A stretch of 60,720 nucleotides of DNA from Gnetum montanum (GCA_015680685.1 MNCI01011532.1:508666-569385), one strand, 5' to 3'. Shown: positions 43,426-56,111, counted from the first letter of the stretch. The notes: generated by a model from the letters alone, not told the origin. A program made the numbers and translations.

Positions 43426-46400
43426 AACCTTTCTCAGGATCATCTTTGATGGACTCGTCATGAAAGGTCAACAAGGTAGGTTTAGGTCGCTCGGCGTCGG
43501 AGGGAAACATGACAGCGTGTATCGCTTCCTCCTCCACCGGTAAGCTTTCTTCCACATGCGAACCATAGCCTCACGGTGTTCTTGGGATGTCATGAGCAGG
43601 TCATAGAAGCTCAACGTTGTATTTTTTTGTTTCAGCGCCCATTTGACCTGCATAAACGCATCGAGGAGATCCCTCTCTCGGCTAGGTTGTTTATTCCCCT
43701 TGTCTTCTTCCATTCGTCCCAAGAGACGAATCTCCCGAGGTGGAATGGTGTTAGTTGGGGGGTTGTTCTTTTTCTTGCCAAGAGGAGGTGGCTGCGTTTT
43801 TGCACCTTTATCCTGCCTCTGAGGTACAGGTGAAGGCACAGAGGCCAGGGGCCTAGGCTTAGGGAAGCCGAGCATAAAGTGGTCTTTTGTGGCATTAACA
43901 GATGTGTCCTCTCCCTTTTGTTTGTCGGGTGATGATTTACGGTTTTGGTTAGAGGTATACCCCTGCGTGAGAGGAGCAGCCAGTGGTTGTGGCTCCCTGA
44001 TGATGAAAGGCATCCTAGGCGAGGGCGCGGACGAGGCCGCGGCTTTACTGTTGCTGCGTGGCTGAGTGGCGTTCTGAGAAGGTGCCCGAATGATGAAGAG
44101 TGGCTTTGAGACACCACTAGCTGTCGATGAAACGTTGGCCCCCCTTGGTGAGCTGGTAGGTGCATGCAAAACAAAAGGTTGTTTGGGTGGTACCTTCCTC
44201 TCACTGTCCGTACTCACCACGTTGATTGTATAGGGTGCATTGTTTGCATTCAACGAATCCTTATACACGTGCAATGCTTGGTTTTCCGGACGTGTTGGAC
44301 TACTGCCGTCTAGTTTTAAATGACCGTTGTCTATCATGTGTTGAATGTCATCCTTCAACACCTGGCAGTAATCTGTGTCGTGACCACACAACTGGTGGTA
44401 GTCACAGAAAAGGTCTAGCCTGAAAGATTTCGGAACTGGTGGTTCATTAGGTAGGGCTAAAGAAGGATTCTTCAGCAGTTCACAATGACGTCTGTGATGC
44501 TTCAGAGCTTCTTTGGATACCCTTTTGGGTTGAATGTATCCTACCCCTAACAATTGTTTCAACAGTTCTAAGTGTTTTACAGGTAGGGCTGTATACTTTG
44601 ACCGATCTTTACGCTCAAAGTTTTATTTTGGCTGGGGGGCCCTTCAGGGGCAGCTGTGTCTTGGCTGGTGCTGCCCGCACTGGCCGTGGTCTCAGGAGGT
44701 GCCATAGGTGCCTTCTTGTTCTTATTCTTTATGCCCTCAGCCAGTGTAGCTACTGTCGTTGTCGTCGCTTTACCTTTGTCCTTGCCTTTATTGTGAGCGT
44801 TCTAGTAGGCGACATACGCCGGGTCTTTGCTAGCCTCCGCAGCATCTTGGATGCTTTTAGTTTGGGCGAAGGCCTGATGTAAGGAGTTAGGGGAAAGATA
44901 ATACAGCTTTGACTTGATAAAGTCATTGACTGCTCCTTTGAAGATGACCAATAAGTGTGGCTCCGCGATTGGCTCACGTGTTTCATTCAAAGTAGCACTC
45001 CAGCGTTGTATGAATTTCTGGACTGGTTCAAGAGGGTCTTGTTTCACTCCCATGAGTTGATCTAATGTGACTTCCGGCTTTAAGTTGTATTTAAAGCAAG
45101 TCACGAATTGTGTCAACAGCTCTTCCAAGGTTGAAATGGAAGAGCGTGGGAGGGCTCGATACCAATCTAGAGCTTTCCCTATCAAAGACATAGTAAAGAC
45201 GCGGATAATCGTGTGAGGCCACTGTTGCAGCAACAAGGATTCGGATCTGAAGGTGACCAAGTGAGTGTTAGGATCTCCTTCCCCATTATACTTGGTGAAA
45301 TGAGGTAAGGACATCCCTGGCGGCAATGACAGCATGGGGACCGCTGGACTAATAGGATCATCTTGGTAGAAGTCCATGATCTGTATAGTGTCTGAGCCAA
45401 CAGCCTTAAGATGCCTAACCTCCTCAGTGAGGGTCTGAATAAGCAAGAAGGCTTGATATAAGCCAGTCGATGAAGATGTTTGTGCGGAAGGCATAGGGGG
45501 TTGAACTGGGGGAGCGATGCTGGGGAGTGGAAACGGAGGAATAGTCTGGCCGGTAGATGGTGGGGCAGGGATCCCTGCAGATAGGGGGACCTGTGAGGAC
45601 CACCACCCACCGGTTTGAGAAGAGAGGTTAGTCACCACCGGCTGCGCGGAATAAGGATAGGAATATTGCAGGACCATCTGCGGAACATGTGTTGCGGGTG
45701 CAACCAAGGGTTGCACACCATATACCGCAGACTGGTTATCTTGTGCCACGGGGATGGTCCACTGACTCGCGGCAGGCTGTTGGACGGATGTCTGTGGCTG
45801 AACGACGACGGTGATTTGTTGGGTTGGGGGGTGGAAACGATAAAGTCTGCACCGGGTGAGTTGTGGATATGGCATGGGGTTGGATCTGAGGGATGAAATG
45901 GGGCGCGGTGGATGCTGGAACCACCGATGGAATGCTGAGCACACGTGGTGATGAGACCGCCCCCATGTTATTTTGGGGTATTTGCACTTGTAGGACGCAT
46001 GACTGCGTGGTGGCTTGTGAGATGATAGGGATGTGTGTCTATGTGGTCATGGCTAGATTAAGAGGGGCCGCTTCTCTGTTGAGAGGGAATGAAGGATTGA
46101 CATAGGTATGGGGGCTCAGAGTGTGGTATGAATGCTTAGACTGGGCCGCAAACTCATCATCCTCTTCCTCCCCGTTCTGGGGTTCCAACATAGCCCGGGT
46201 AGCATGACTCTTAGCCATGACCAACTGTGTTATAATTTCATGGTGATGGTCTGTTAAAGGGATGATGTCATAGGCTGTAGGGGTAAAATCCTGACCCCCT
46301 CGGTGGGTCATTTCGAAATTTCGTTTTGCTTCGATTTTGGCTTGGCTAAGGGCAAGCTTCGCCTAGATCTTGACACAGATAAAGTTGTATTCCTCAGGGG

Positions 46401-46569
46401 TCATGACGGTAAATACAGGAGCTTTTCCCTGCAGTCTCAATGATCGACGTGATGGTCCTTGAGGTCCTACAACACTAGAAGCTGGTCCAGTGGTGGCAAT
46501 GGGATTCACAGATGTGGCACCCAAATCAACGGCGACCATGGTGGTTTTGGTTGTGTAAAATGAATCCAT
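43426..46569 (-). pseudogene. T2 gag
   Basis: The start is the ATG at 46569. The N-terminal block (RRSLRLQGKAPV, EEYNFICVKI) matches T3. A Pro/Gln-rich stretch follows, then the retrotransposon gag domain (KYNGEGDP.TH, KALDWYRALPRSS, IQRWSATLNE; about 45320-44830). The knuckle-like CDYHQLCGHDTDYC is near 44420-44380. A Pro/Ser-rich linker and a DAFMQVKWALKQKNT block lead to protease. Stops at about 46367, 46037 and 44800 and frame changes inactivate it. Confidence 0.87.
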
Positions 46570-46788
46570 TGGTCAAGTAGATTAATTGACAATAAATGAC
46601 TGGATCTAAAAGATTGTTGGCAAAAAGATCGCGAATAGGCTTTCTACCCTGTAGGATTCCAGAGGAATCGTTCCTATGATCGATCTACACCACACGATTT
46701 GCCGTAAACTTCCCTAGAGGTATTACGTTTATGATTTTGGGTATAAATCGCTAACAGGGCTACCCGAAAAATACGGATCAGAGTCTAT

Positions 46789-46806
46789 GCCCTCCTTCTA
46801 GCGCCA
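46789..46806 (-). other. T2 primer-binding site
   Basis: TGGCGCTAGAAGGAGGGC on the - strand lies six bases inside the 5' LTR. T3 has the identical 18 bases at 56995-57012. A TGG start pairs with a tRNA CCA end; I cannot name the tRNA. Confidence 0.85.
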
Positions 46807-46812
46807 GAAAAC

Positions 46813-47955
46813 TGTAACGATGGAAAATGTTGGCAGCTGGAAAATACCAAACAAAATCCCGTGTACACAGTTTTAACCACGGATCCGTGCGAGGGCTATG
46901 CTGGAAAGACGAATCCGTGGCGCCCTGAACGGTCTTGTCGATCAGACAGGGACTTACTAAATCAGTAAATCGATGGGGATTATGAATATTTCGTGGAACG
47001 ATTTGATTCGACGAGTCGCGAAATGAGGGAAAAAAATGATGTAGATAAATTGTACTAATGACGACGTCAACACGACGAAAGGAATCAAACACGAGAGAAA
47101 CGTGTGATTTCAAGATCTATGCTTTGACCCGAAAAAATGAGTATTTTGTATACCAAGTTACATTGGGGAGACCCCGATTATCTTGTGTGAAACAAACACA
47201 AAATAACAAGAAAACTATCCAAGCAGAAGTACAAAATGAAGTCCGATCTACCTCGTAGGCCAGAGATGGGATGCAAGGAAGGTCAAGTTCTGACGTCTAT
47301 CGATCAACTGCCTCTGATCAATAGAGCTCGCAAACTGTGCCAGATGATCTCTCGATCTCTGATCTGCTCCTTTTGCCTTAGGTAGTCTCTGCTCGAAACT
47401 GTCAATGATTGCCGATGGAGAGAGTTGTGACTTCGCCAAAGGACCAATCGCTCCTGCTACCAAAGCTCAAGCAAAATATTCTTTGTCTCTGCTAGAAGGT
47501 GATGCTGTCAAAAGCTGCCAAAATGCTGCTCTCTTTGTTTCTGTCTGTTCTCTCTTTTTGCCAACTGGAGTATTTATAAGTTTGACAACATGTGGAGAAG
47601 GCATGGCCGTGATGACACGTGTTTCAAACCCTTCAAAACATCGTTGACTTGATCATCTTTGTGTTGAAATTCATGAGTACGCATAATACGCTCATCTGCG
47701 TATTGTGCGTATGAATAACAAATGTACAATGGGCATCTCTTAACTGATTCTGGGCTACATTACGCTCGTTCGTGCTGCGTTGCGTGCAAGAGCGTAACAA
47801 AGCGTGAAAATGATAGACTTAAGTTGTTTTACACTCGTTTACGCCGCCTCTTTGACTTACTCTGCCTTGTTCTCCCTTCTGGAATTCTGACATGTACTTT
47901 TGCCTGAATCGTGAATCTTCGCCTGAGGCCGACTCACAATTTTCACGGTGTTTGA
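46813..47955 (-). repeat. T2 5' LTR (right side, internally deleted)
   Basis: The 1143-bp LTR is about 96% identical to the left LTR but lacks roughly 411 bp of U3, with the break in an ACGCCGC/ACGCGCC word near 47845. The TATA box is at 47570-47580. The outer terminus is TCAAACACC, one change from TGAAACA. Confidence 0.88.
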
Positions 47956-47960
47956 CCTAC
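47956..47960. repeat. T2 target-site duplication, right copy (CCTAC)
   Basis: These five bases match 33265-33269 and abut the outer end of the T2 5' LTR. Confidence 0.88.
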
Positions 47961-48099
47961 AATGGAGGGTTATAGCTAAAAAGTTGTCAATTTGAGCTAT
48001 ACTTGAGGCATCATTACATTACTCTATAATTAACAATGAGGTATTAAATTAGTGGTAAGATGCTGGATTTGGAAGCTCCAAGTCATTAGCATGATTTTG

Positions 48100-49700
48100 G
48101 AGAACAATGTTAAGTTATAAAGTTTTAATTATGTTACATATATTGAGATGTACATATCTTTTAATTACTTTAGGTTCGAACACCTCCTCCTCCCCCCTTC
48201 CTCCTAACCTCAAACAAAAAAAAAATAAAAATCAAGTTGCATTACCATCATCTCAAATGGATCTTTTGGATTCCATTGGTAAGATTAATGCTTGTCACTA
48301 AATCTTCCGCTCTTCAGATCTCAAGTTTCTAGTGGCACAGGTTTTAGTAGTAAGGATTTTGGTAGCAAAGCATTTCAGTGGCAAGGGTTTTACTACTAAT
48401 ATGAAATAGCAAGGGGTCTAGCATTGATATTACATGCAATGCTACCAAATTCAATAGGTGATCCTTCAAGTTGAATTGCCACTTCTTTGCCTTTTTATGA
48501 ATTGTATGATGAATTATGTGAATCTATTACTTAGGAAATTTCTAGAAGGTATGTTTTCATGCAAAATATGGGTTATTTACCTCATTCGTTGAGTTTTTTT
48601 AATCATTTACTTTCCTTTGGAAAGATCAAGGTTTGGATATTGTCCATGCTCATTATTTACTAAAATTATTTTTGCTGGTAGAATTTGTTGATTTGATGAT
48701 GGTTTCTAAGGTCCTTGATATTAGTGCTTTCAATCATTGTCATGCTTTATTGATTATTCAAAAGTGGACTCCCTCTTTTAATTCAACATCTTCTGAATTT
48801 TAAAAGGTTCATTATTTTGTTGAATTATGAATCTTCCATTAATTTTTAAAATAGTTGGACGGAACATTATCTCTCATATTATTTCAATTAAGCATTTTTA
48901 AAACCATTGTTGTAGCTAGTATTTTTTTTCATAATTTGATAGAAGCGGATCTTAATTTCCTTAAGTGAGAAATTTTTCTATGTGTTGGAGGAACTAATTA
49001 TGTATAAAAGGTTGTTTATTCCACTCTTTCAAAGTTATGTTATTATTGTCATTGAGAGGGTTACGTGTTTGATTCATGTCCTTTTATATTATGAGAAAAG
49101 ATAATGCAAGCACATTAACAACAAGCTAATGCAAATGCTACTAAGGTTTTTTCTATAAATGTTATAGCACCTACTAATGTTTCTTCTATGAATGTTGCAA
49201 ATCCTAGGATGATTTCTTCTGCTAATATTTCAGCAATTAGCCCACCCCTTTTTTTACTGTTGTTCAATAAAATATATCTTTAAGGAAGATTTTGAAAAAA
49301 ATCAGTTTCAAAATTTTTTTTAATGACTAAGGAGAAATAAATATATATTCCTTAAGTTTAACGAAACCCTATTGTTGATTCAAATGATTTTCAACTAGTT
49401 CTTCATAATAAAAAATGTCAAGGAAACCTATCTATTGGTAATCACATGCTAAATCTTCAAAATAAACAACAAGTTCAAAATATTTTCATTGCTAATAATT
49501 TGTTTTCAGCTATTGGTCAAGATATGGAGATAATATTTTTTGATAATGTTGATTCTATTGACAGGATGGTGACTTTCTTCTCCTCCACAAATGTTAATAT
49601 TTTCATGGAGTGCCTAATTCTCTACACTAGAGGATAGGTTTTTTAGGATTAGTTGCAAGGATGAAAATCTAAAAAGACATGTCCAAAATAGTTAAGACTT
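48100..49700 (+). pseudogene. L1b: LINE ORF1 relic (DUF4283-like plus zinc knuckle)
   Basis: Read through many stops, 48580-48870 shows the DUF4283-like order: LSFGK, a run ending in HALLIIQKWTPSF, then a LP segment. A knuckle CYYCH....DSC lies near 49036-49080, followed by an Asn/Ser/Ala-rich tail. ORF2 was not found. The open stretches at 48107-48301 and 49446-49637 are remnants. It resembles L1a ORF1 in architecture but is much more decayed. Confidence 0.55.
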
Positions 49701-50902
49701 TTCTTTTCATTAATTTGAAGTTTCTCTTGTCCATAGTACTCCTCTACTTTTATACTCTACAATTTTTTTAATACATATATTTTTGGATCCAAAACATCCC
49801 CATGATCATCCCATTGACATAACAAACACTTGCAACAATATATTGCTTAAGTTTTATAAAAGTCTTGTAATGTGTTTGATTCTCAAGTTGAAGATTCAAA
49901 TTGCTATGTTGAGAATTTTCATTTTCTACTTTATCCACTCTCTTATTATGATATCAACCATTTCATTGAAATAATATGCAATGCCACTAAATTTAGTAGA
50001 TGATGCTTTAAGCATAGCTTCTACTCATATGTCATATTAAAAACCTTTAGTTTAAATAAAAGAATTGCTAGTAATAGTGTTATTCAAAACTCCTATAATG
50101 TTATCTAGTAATTATAATATAGGTCAAGCTCCTACAACTCTTATTATCAATAATTTTTATTTTTTATTATATTCAACCAATTACACTGTAGGAGAAGGCT
50201 AGGATGATGATGTTGATGATTCACCCAATTACATATTATTATCTTCCAATTCTTGCATCTTTTACCATCATGAAGGATATTATTTTCTAACAACATGTGA
50301 TGCCACTACATTTAGTAGATGATGCTTTTGCTAAAGCTTGTTTTCAAAGCATATTGGGACCTACTTCTCATTGATTTTAATCAATTTTTAATACTTTCAT
50401 ATTAAAATTTTATTCAATGTTATATTTCTTAGCCATTTCAAAATCTAAAATATCTAGTCCTTATTTTTTTTAATATTATAGTGCATTTGTGACATCTTGT
50501 AGACCACACCTCTCATTTAACTTATTCAAAAACATGTAAGCTACTAAAGTTAAGCTCTACATCATGGGGAGCTCAGGATGTTATTTTTGAAAAAAAATTT
50601 AACATCCCATTGGCAAATATTAAGGTAACTAATAGTAAAAATAATCACAATGAATTTAAAACTTGATGATTCCCATTTTCCCAAAGCCTTATGAATGTTA
50701 TTTCATAATCAAGTCGAGCCTAAATGCTAAAGTTTTTAAATTTTAATATAATTGAGGATCCAAAGTAAATTAAATAATAAGGAAAATTTGCCAAAAATAA
50801 TGTTGATCCTTTGGTGATTGTACATGATACTAGAAAAAAGTTTCACAGGCAAGGGGCTATTCACTAGGTAAGGAGAAGAGACCAAGAGGAGAACATAATC
50901 AT
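49701..50902. other. AT-rich region without recognisable gene
   Basis: The segment between the L1b relic and A3 is strongly AT-rich with only short frames. A word like ATGCCACTA.ATTTAGTAGATGATGC occurs near 49980 and 50300, with a weaker version near 48436. No terminal repeats or domain are seen. Confidence 0.5.
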
Positions 50903-51751
50903 TGATTATGAGTCGCAAGGTTTGGCCACATTGACAAGATGTCGTCAACGAGATCTTGTCGACATGATCCTGTTGAAGCAAGGTTTGACCCATTGACATG
51001 TACCCATCAATGGGAAATCTTGTTTGTTCTATAAATGTGCACCTTCCACCATGTTTATGGCATTCCTTTTATAAGTTGTAGTGAAGCCCTAGTAGTTTTC
51101 TGATTCAGAAGTTAGAATATTTTCTAAGTGCCTACAGTAAGAGTCAAAGAGTGTACAAATCTTTATACGAGCACTATTGTACCTGAGTGCGATAATAAAG
51201 ACAAGCTTTCTTATCAAAGCTTGCAACACTTGGACTAGATTAACTGTTTCTTTAATCATTTAATATTTTAAGCAATTTCATTTAATGTTTAAGTAATTAA
51301 TTAAGATAAATTAGTAAACATAAGTATGATCACTTTGAACATATGTGTAATGCTTGGTCATCCCAATAATGCTTAACATTTCGTAATCCAGTAGTGCTAT
51401 ACGTGTTCAAGATGTGTACCACAAGTGGGAATGGATGCTTATGTTAGGATTAGTTATGTGTTAGCTAGTTGTTAGATTACTTTAGCAATTAGATACCTTT
51501 ATGCATTATTCTTTATCCTTAGGTGACTTAAAACATAAAAAGATAAAAATGATAAAAATCATATGCCTCAGTTATACTTAACCATACCCTTGTACTTCAC
51601 AAGTGTAGCTGGGAAGACAATGATTGCAACATTAATTTCACCTCCTAGAGTAACGAACTAACAAAACCTAAAGTCCTTGGAATTCAATAAGATCATGTGT
51701 GAACACTAGTGATTCATATGGTTGGGTGTAGGGTATACCCGTTGTTTATCA
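50903..51751 (+). repeat. A3 5' LTR
   Basis: The 849-bp LTR runs from TGATTATGAGTC to TTTATCA. A TATA box (CTATAAATG) lies at 51029-51037. The U3 contains repeated TTGACAAGAT/ATCTTGTCGAC words. From the TATA box to the end it aligns with A1 and A2 LTRs. Confidence 0.7.
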
Positions 51752-51752
51752 T

Positions 51753-51770
51753 TTGCATCATTGCCAGGGA
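51753..51770 (+). other. A3 decayed primer-binding site
   Basis: TTGCATCATTGCCAGGGA directly follows the LTR and resembles the Athila primer site TGGCGCCGTTGCC... with C-to-T and G-to-A changes. Confidence 0.6.
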
Positions 51771-51906
51771 TGTTTAGTTAGCTTCATGTGCTTCTAGGAC
51801 TTAGTAAAAATCACTCAGATCATTAGGTTGAACCTTAAAGTTGCAATCATTCTAACATCAACAACAATTATAAAAAGCACACTATTTGTTTTCTTCTAAT
51901 TCAAAA

Positions 51907-53020
51907 ATGTCTTCTTTTCATAGGCCTGATGGATTAAAACCACAAGTACCCTAAGAATATGAAGTGATATTTACTCATCCAGATGAGTTTGTGCCTGATT
52001 TCACCTTCATTCTACATCAAGATAAATAGCTACGGTAGAGAGACATGGAGGGCAATGTTGTGTTGCCACCCAACCAATCAATTCCTGGGATGTTGCTCTA
52101 AACTCTTGAGAAGTTGGACATCTAGGATCTCAATGATGAATATTTTGTGTAGAAACATGAATATCAAGACTATTGTCCCACTAAAGCACAACAAAAAAGA
52201 TATCGACCATAGGAGAAATGCTATGAAGCTGTGAAGGGGAAATGGTTCAATAACCCTTTGTTCTTGCTAAACCAAAAAGATAATGAGGATTCCCTCTCTA
52301 AGGATTCTCAACATGCAGACTCTCCACCCCTTGATCTTGGTGATGGGAGCTTGAACCAAAATTTACACTCCACTGTACATAGTGCTAGTTCAAGGAAGAA
52401 TGAATCCCATGATCATGGTAGATTAAAAGATAGAATTCATGGTAGGGACAAGGACAAGCATCATGATGATGATCATGGCTATGACCATCGAAGAGGTTGT
52501 GGCAAGCATCACAATGCTAGTCCTTCTTTCTCTTTATCTTCGTCATCCTCTTCTTCCTCCTTAAGCTCTGATTGAAGCTACAAAGGATGTGATTGTGATG
52601 AAGGTGACCAACAAGATAGAAATGATTGTGATCATAAAGCCCACCAAGATGATTGACATAAGAGGCATGGGCATTCAAGGAAGGCTTACCACCATGAGAG
52701 AATGGGTAGTAAAGGACATCATAGGCACCATGACCATCACAGATTTCATAACTATGATGAGCCTTTGCTCACAACTTGAAACATGCTAAACATTGTAGAG
52801 GCAATCAAAATTCCAACAAGACATGTGAAAGATAGCTAAATAAAGTAGTTAAATATGAACAATCTCCCCAATTTTGAGGGGGAATACAATTCAAATCCTC
52901 AAAATCATCTACAAACCTTTCGTGGTGCTTCTGCCTTGCAAAACATAAAAAAAATTGGCAAAAACTTAAGTTATTTCCTAGGACACTCATAAAAGAAATA
53001 GAAAGTTGCTATCACTCTCT
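51907..53020 (+). pseudogene. A3 gag (N-terminal half)
   Basis: The ATG at 51907 opens MSSFHRPDGL. The DEFVPDFTFILHQD block matches A2. After stops, a frame at 52231-52575 encodes an Asp/His/Arg/Lys-rich region (HGRDKDKHHDDDHGYDHRRG) and ends in a poly-serine run. A2 has an equivalent His/Asp- and serine-rich segment. The capsid core and C-terminal half are not evident before the deletion near 53030. Confidence 0.7.
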
Positions 53021-53039
53021 AGAGCCACAACAAATGAAG

Positions 53040-53284
53040 TTTCAAACATTGTAGGAAGGGCCTTACATCATTTATGAAACCTTTCTTCTTAGGCCACATT
53101 AATCTACAAACCTGAGTGCCCAACCAAAAAGCAACTAGTCAACATGCAATAACTTAAACCTTTCCATGAGTCGAAGCAAGCCAATGCAAGCAACACCTCC
53201 TCAAATGGACAAGCACACTCAATATTTAGGATCTCCTCCTTCGAACTTAGTTGTGGGGGAGATGGTCATCCATGCTAACTAATT
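53040..53284 (+). pseudogene. A3 integrase C-terminal remnant
   Basis: The DNA aligns with A1 17470-17710, sharing TATCATTTATGAAAC-like and CTTTTCCATGAG words. This places it at the end of integrase. No catalytic motif is included. Confidence 0.65.
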
Positions 53285-55359
53285 AAAGTGGCTTTTTAGT
53301 TTTCACTTTTTTATTTTACAACATCATTAGTATGTTTTATCTTTCTTGAATATTTTATAATTTCTTTTATATTTTACTTTAATTTGGTTTGTGTTTTTCT
53401 TATGCTTTTCTCATGTTTTCTTCTTTTCATTTATTGCCAACAAGACATAGTGTTGCTGTAGTTGTTGCTAATGATGATTTGTACTTACTATTTTATATTG
53501 CTAATGTCTAGTTTCTATTTTTGAATTTTGATGATTGATGACTAAGATAAAGTTTATTTTTCTTGGAATAGGTAGTGAGTCCACATCATCCACCCATTCA
53601 CAAACTATATGGTCTTCCTTATTTTGGAATTATGATGTCCCTTTTTCATTAATTAAACCTTAATAAACTTGTAACCTTGGTAGATTCCAAAATTGGAAAA
53701 GATTCAAATGATTTGAAAAGGGTGTAACTTCAAGGGGATTCAATGCTCTTTGTACCTTTCTACTTACTTCAGAGCAATTTTTTTTTATGGATTTCTTACC
53801 ATTCCATGTCGACCAATAGCAGGAAGTTAATAAGTCTTTGCATGGTGTGGTTCCCATCCAAAAATCCATAAAAACATAAAATTTCAAAAAAATGATGGAA
53901 ATTCAAAGCACACCCCTTAGACAAAAATAATGGGCTACAAGCACTAGTTATGGGACAAGCAAGACCTCTTACCGATGCGTGAAGGTCCCTTCTAACTAAG
54001 GTCCTTTCTTACTTCTTACTTCTCTTTTCTTCTCTAATAAGGAATGGTGATTAATCTGTGGGAGCATTCTTATGTCTCGAGGGGGCGAACTGATTTTAGA
54101 GTGGCAATGCAATGTCACTAGAAGTGGTTGGTTAAATTACTTGATAAAGTCTAAGGATAGACTTTATTGAGTCATTTAACCATGAAATCAACAAGGGACT
54201 TCATGTGACAACAATTTGGAATTCTATCTTACATTCTTTATCATCCATTAATGCTTGCCATAATCCACCTCACTACTGGTTGTCCATGTTCTTACTCAAT
54301 GTCTTAGTTTGATGTGTTAAAATTCATAGGTAGATTCTTTTGGATTTGATCCTTAACTTTTCTTTACCATTACTCAACTGTGGGACCCATGAATCCATTG
54401 TTTTGAGAATAAGCAAGGGCAACAATGGCATGTGCCTGCTATGGGAAGGACCTACTTGCATATCTTTTGGTTAGGTTAGTTAAGTTTCTTATCCTTAGAT
54501 ATTTCAATGATCCAATCTTTCGTGTGCCTCATTAGTTGCATCCAATTGTGCACTCCTTAAGGCATTTTCTCAAATAAGATTTTATTATCCCATCATTCTC
54601 CAATTTTTGAGCATTCATAAGCCCTCTTCTAGTGCTTCATCATGTTCATGGCTTTTGTAGCTCTTCAAGGATCCCAATTTCATAAAGAAACTTTTTGTAT
54701 TTTTCAAGATATTTAATGTGAAAAATTTTTCACAATAGCTCTGTCAATGAGACCTTGTATATGCATCACACTTGTCAATAAGATCCCATTGACACAAGGC
54801 AAAAATTCCTATAAATACGTAAGGATCCTTAGTTATTTTTCACATTTGCTCATAAACAAGGGGGACGTTTTTGAATTTTTCAAAGCCTAGAACAATCCAA
54901 GTGCCATATCTTCCTAAACATTTGTCTAATTCACTCCATTCTTCAACCCTATAGCTACCAAAGGTAAGATCTTCATTATGGGGATTACAAACCTTAAGTT
55001 TTTGACAAAAAAAATTTTAGAAAAATTTCTAACTCCCATAAAGGTTTAACTAAGAAATCAACATAAAACATCAAATCATGAGAGCTAAACAATTCCAACA
55101 AGCTCCAGTGTCATTATAAGCTAAAATTTATTAAAATAATAATAAAATAATTAATTTTCCATGGTCAAAACTTAGCCTAAGTGCAACTACCCAATGAGAT
55201 AAGGTACTAAAATGTTATAAGTTACACATTATATGCTAATCCTTGGTTGTGTTGTGACCATAGATGGCCAACACATAAGAGGGAGGATTGTCCCAACCAA
55301 GCGACAAAAGATAAAGAATAGGAAGAAGCTAAAATTATCCCCATGAGTAAGTAGAGATG
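53285..55359 (+). other. A3 post-pol region
   Basis: Blocks align with A1 17711-19260, including the TTGCATGGTGTGGTT word near 53837 and a GATGG.CAACAC segment near 55265. The part at 54480-54860 diverges. It has TATA-like CTATAAATAC at 54812-54821, preceded by TTGTCAATAAGATCC-type words like those in the A3 U3, possibly part of another LTR. No protein is recognised. Confidence 0.5.
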
Positions 55360-55574
55360 TGAAACACCACTAATTTTGGCCTAGCACTTTTAGACAAGAA
55401 TCAAGCTAAGTCATGCTGCTGCCCAACATGAGTACAGCGTGACCAAACTTGGAGGCCTCTGAAACAGCCCCCGATGGTCCATGATTCAACAGGCAAGGTC
55501 CCCCTAGGGCCCACAAGCGAATGCACCAATTTCTAGCATCCAGAATCAAAAGTTTCGAGCTCAAAATGTTTGGT

Positions 55575-55870
55575 TTTGCTAAGTACACTTTGGTTACTTC
55601 AACAGATGTTGCACAGCGTAAGGATCAGCGTCACCAACTTTTGGAGCCCCAAAATTGAGTCAAAACAGGCCGAAATCAAGCACAAGGACCTCCCATGACC
55701 TTCACCAAGGTCCCTAGCAGCTCCCAACCTCCAGAAAATCAAGATTTGGGCCTCAAATGTGCCATTTTGACTTGGTGACGCTGGGGTTACTTTTTCAGAC
55801 GTTGCACAGCGTAAGGATCAGCGTCACCAATTTTTAGAGCCCCAAAACTAAGCCAAAATGACTTGATTTT
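55575..55870 (+). repeat. T3 U3 imperfect duplication with GCGTCACC words
   Basis: A unit containing GTTGCACAGCGTAAGGATC, then AGCGTCACCAA and GAGCCCCAAAA, occurs near 55608 and again near 55801, about 193 bp apart. Confidence 0.85.
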
Positions 55871-56111
55871 AAGGGTGTAAGTCGTCCTCAAGGTCCACTA
55901 TTGATAAATATGGGTCCCATATCAGATTTCAACCCAAAATTGAAAGTTTTGGAGGTCACATGCCAGGTCACATTGCAGGTCACGCTGGGTGCTAGACAAG
56001 CAAGGCGAAGTTAATCCTCCTTGATTTTCTTTGTAATTTTTTATCATTTGAGGGCTTGTCTAAATTATTTATATTTTCATGGGCTTGAATAACCCACAAA
56101 TTGTAAAATAC

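Larger units (their letters stand above)
33270..47955 (-). mobile_element. T2: Tat-lineage Ty3/gypsy retrotransposon with both LTRs and target-site duplication
   Basis: Reading the - strand: 5' LTR (47955-46813), primer site, gag, protease, hairpin cluster, antisense gene (+ strand), second RNase H, integrase, hairpin cluster, 3' region, polypurine tract and 3' LTR (34823-33270). CCTAC flanks both ends. A deletion has removed RT, most of the first RNase H, hairpin cluster B and the antisense gene's first exon, so T2 could not have been autonomous after it. My hand count over about 430 bp of the LTR pair finds 18 differences, all transitions (about 96% identity). Confidence 0.92.
50903..55359 (+). 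mobile_element. A3: Athila-like Ty3/gypsy element with pol mostly deleted, interrupted by T3
   Basis: The order is 5' LTR, primer site, gag, then directly the C-terminal end of integrase and the post-pol region. Protease, RT, RNase H and most of integrase are missing. Homology to A1 post-pol continues to about 55290, and T3 starts at 55360, so the A3 3' end lies beyond T3, outside the window. Confidence 0.75.

Noticed and set aside
43632-44204. 190-codon - strand frame overlapping T2 gag
   Set aside because: It is a shadow of gag in another frame; the gag frame carries the recognisable knuckle and linker motifs.
54812-54821. TATA-like box suggesting an A3 3' LTR here
   Set aside because: Homology to the A1 post-pol region resumes after it, so the true 3' LTR should lie further right. 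At most this is part of another inserted LTR.
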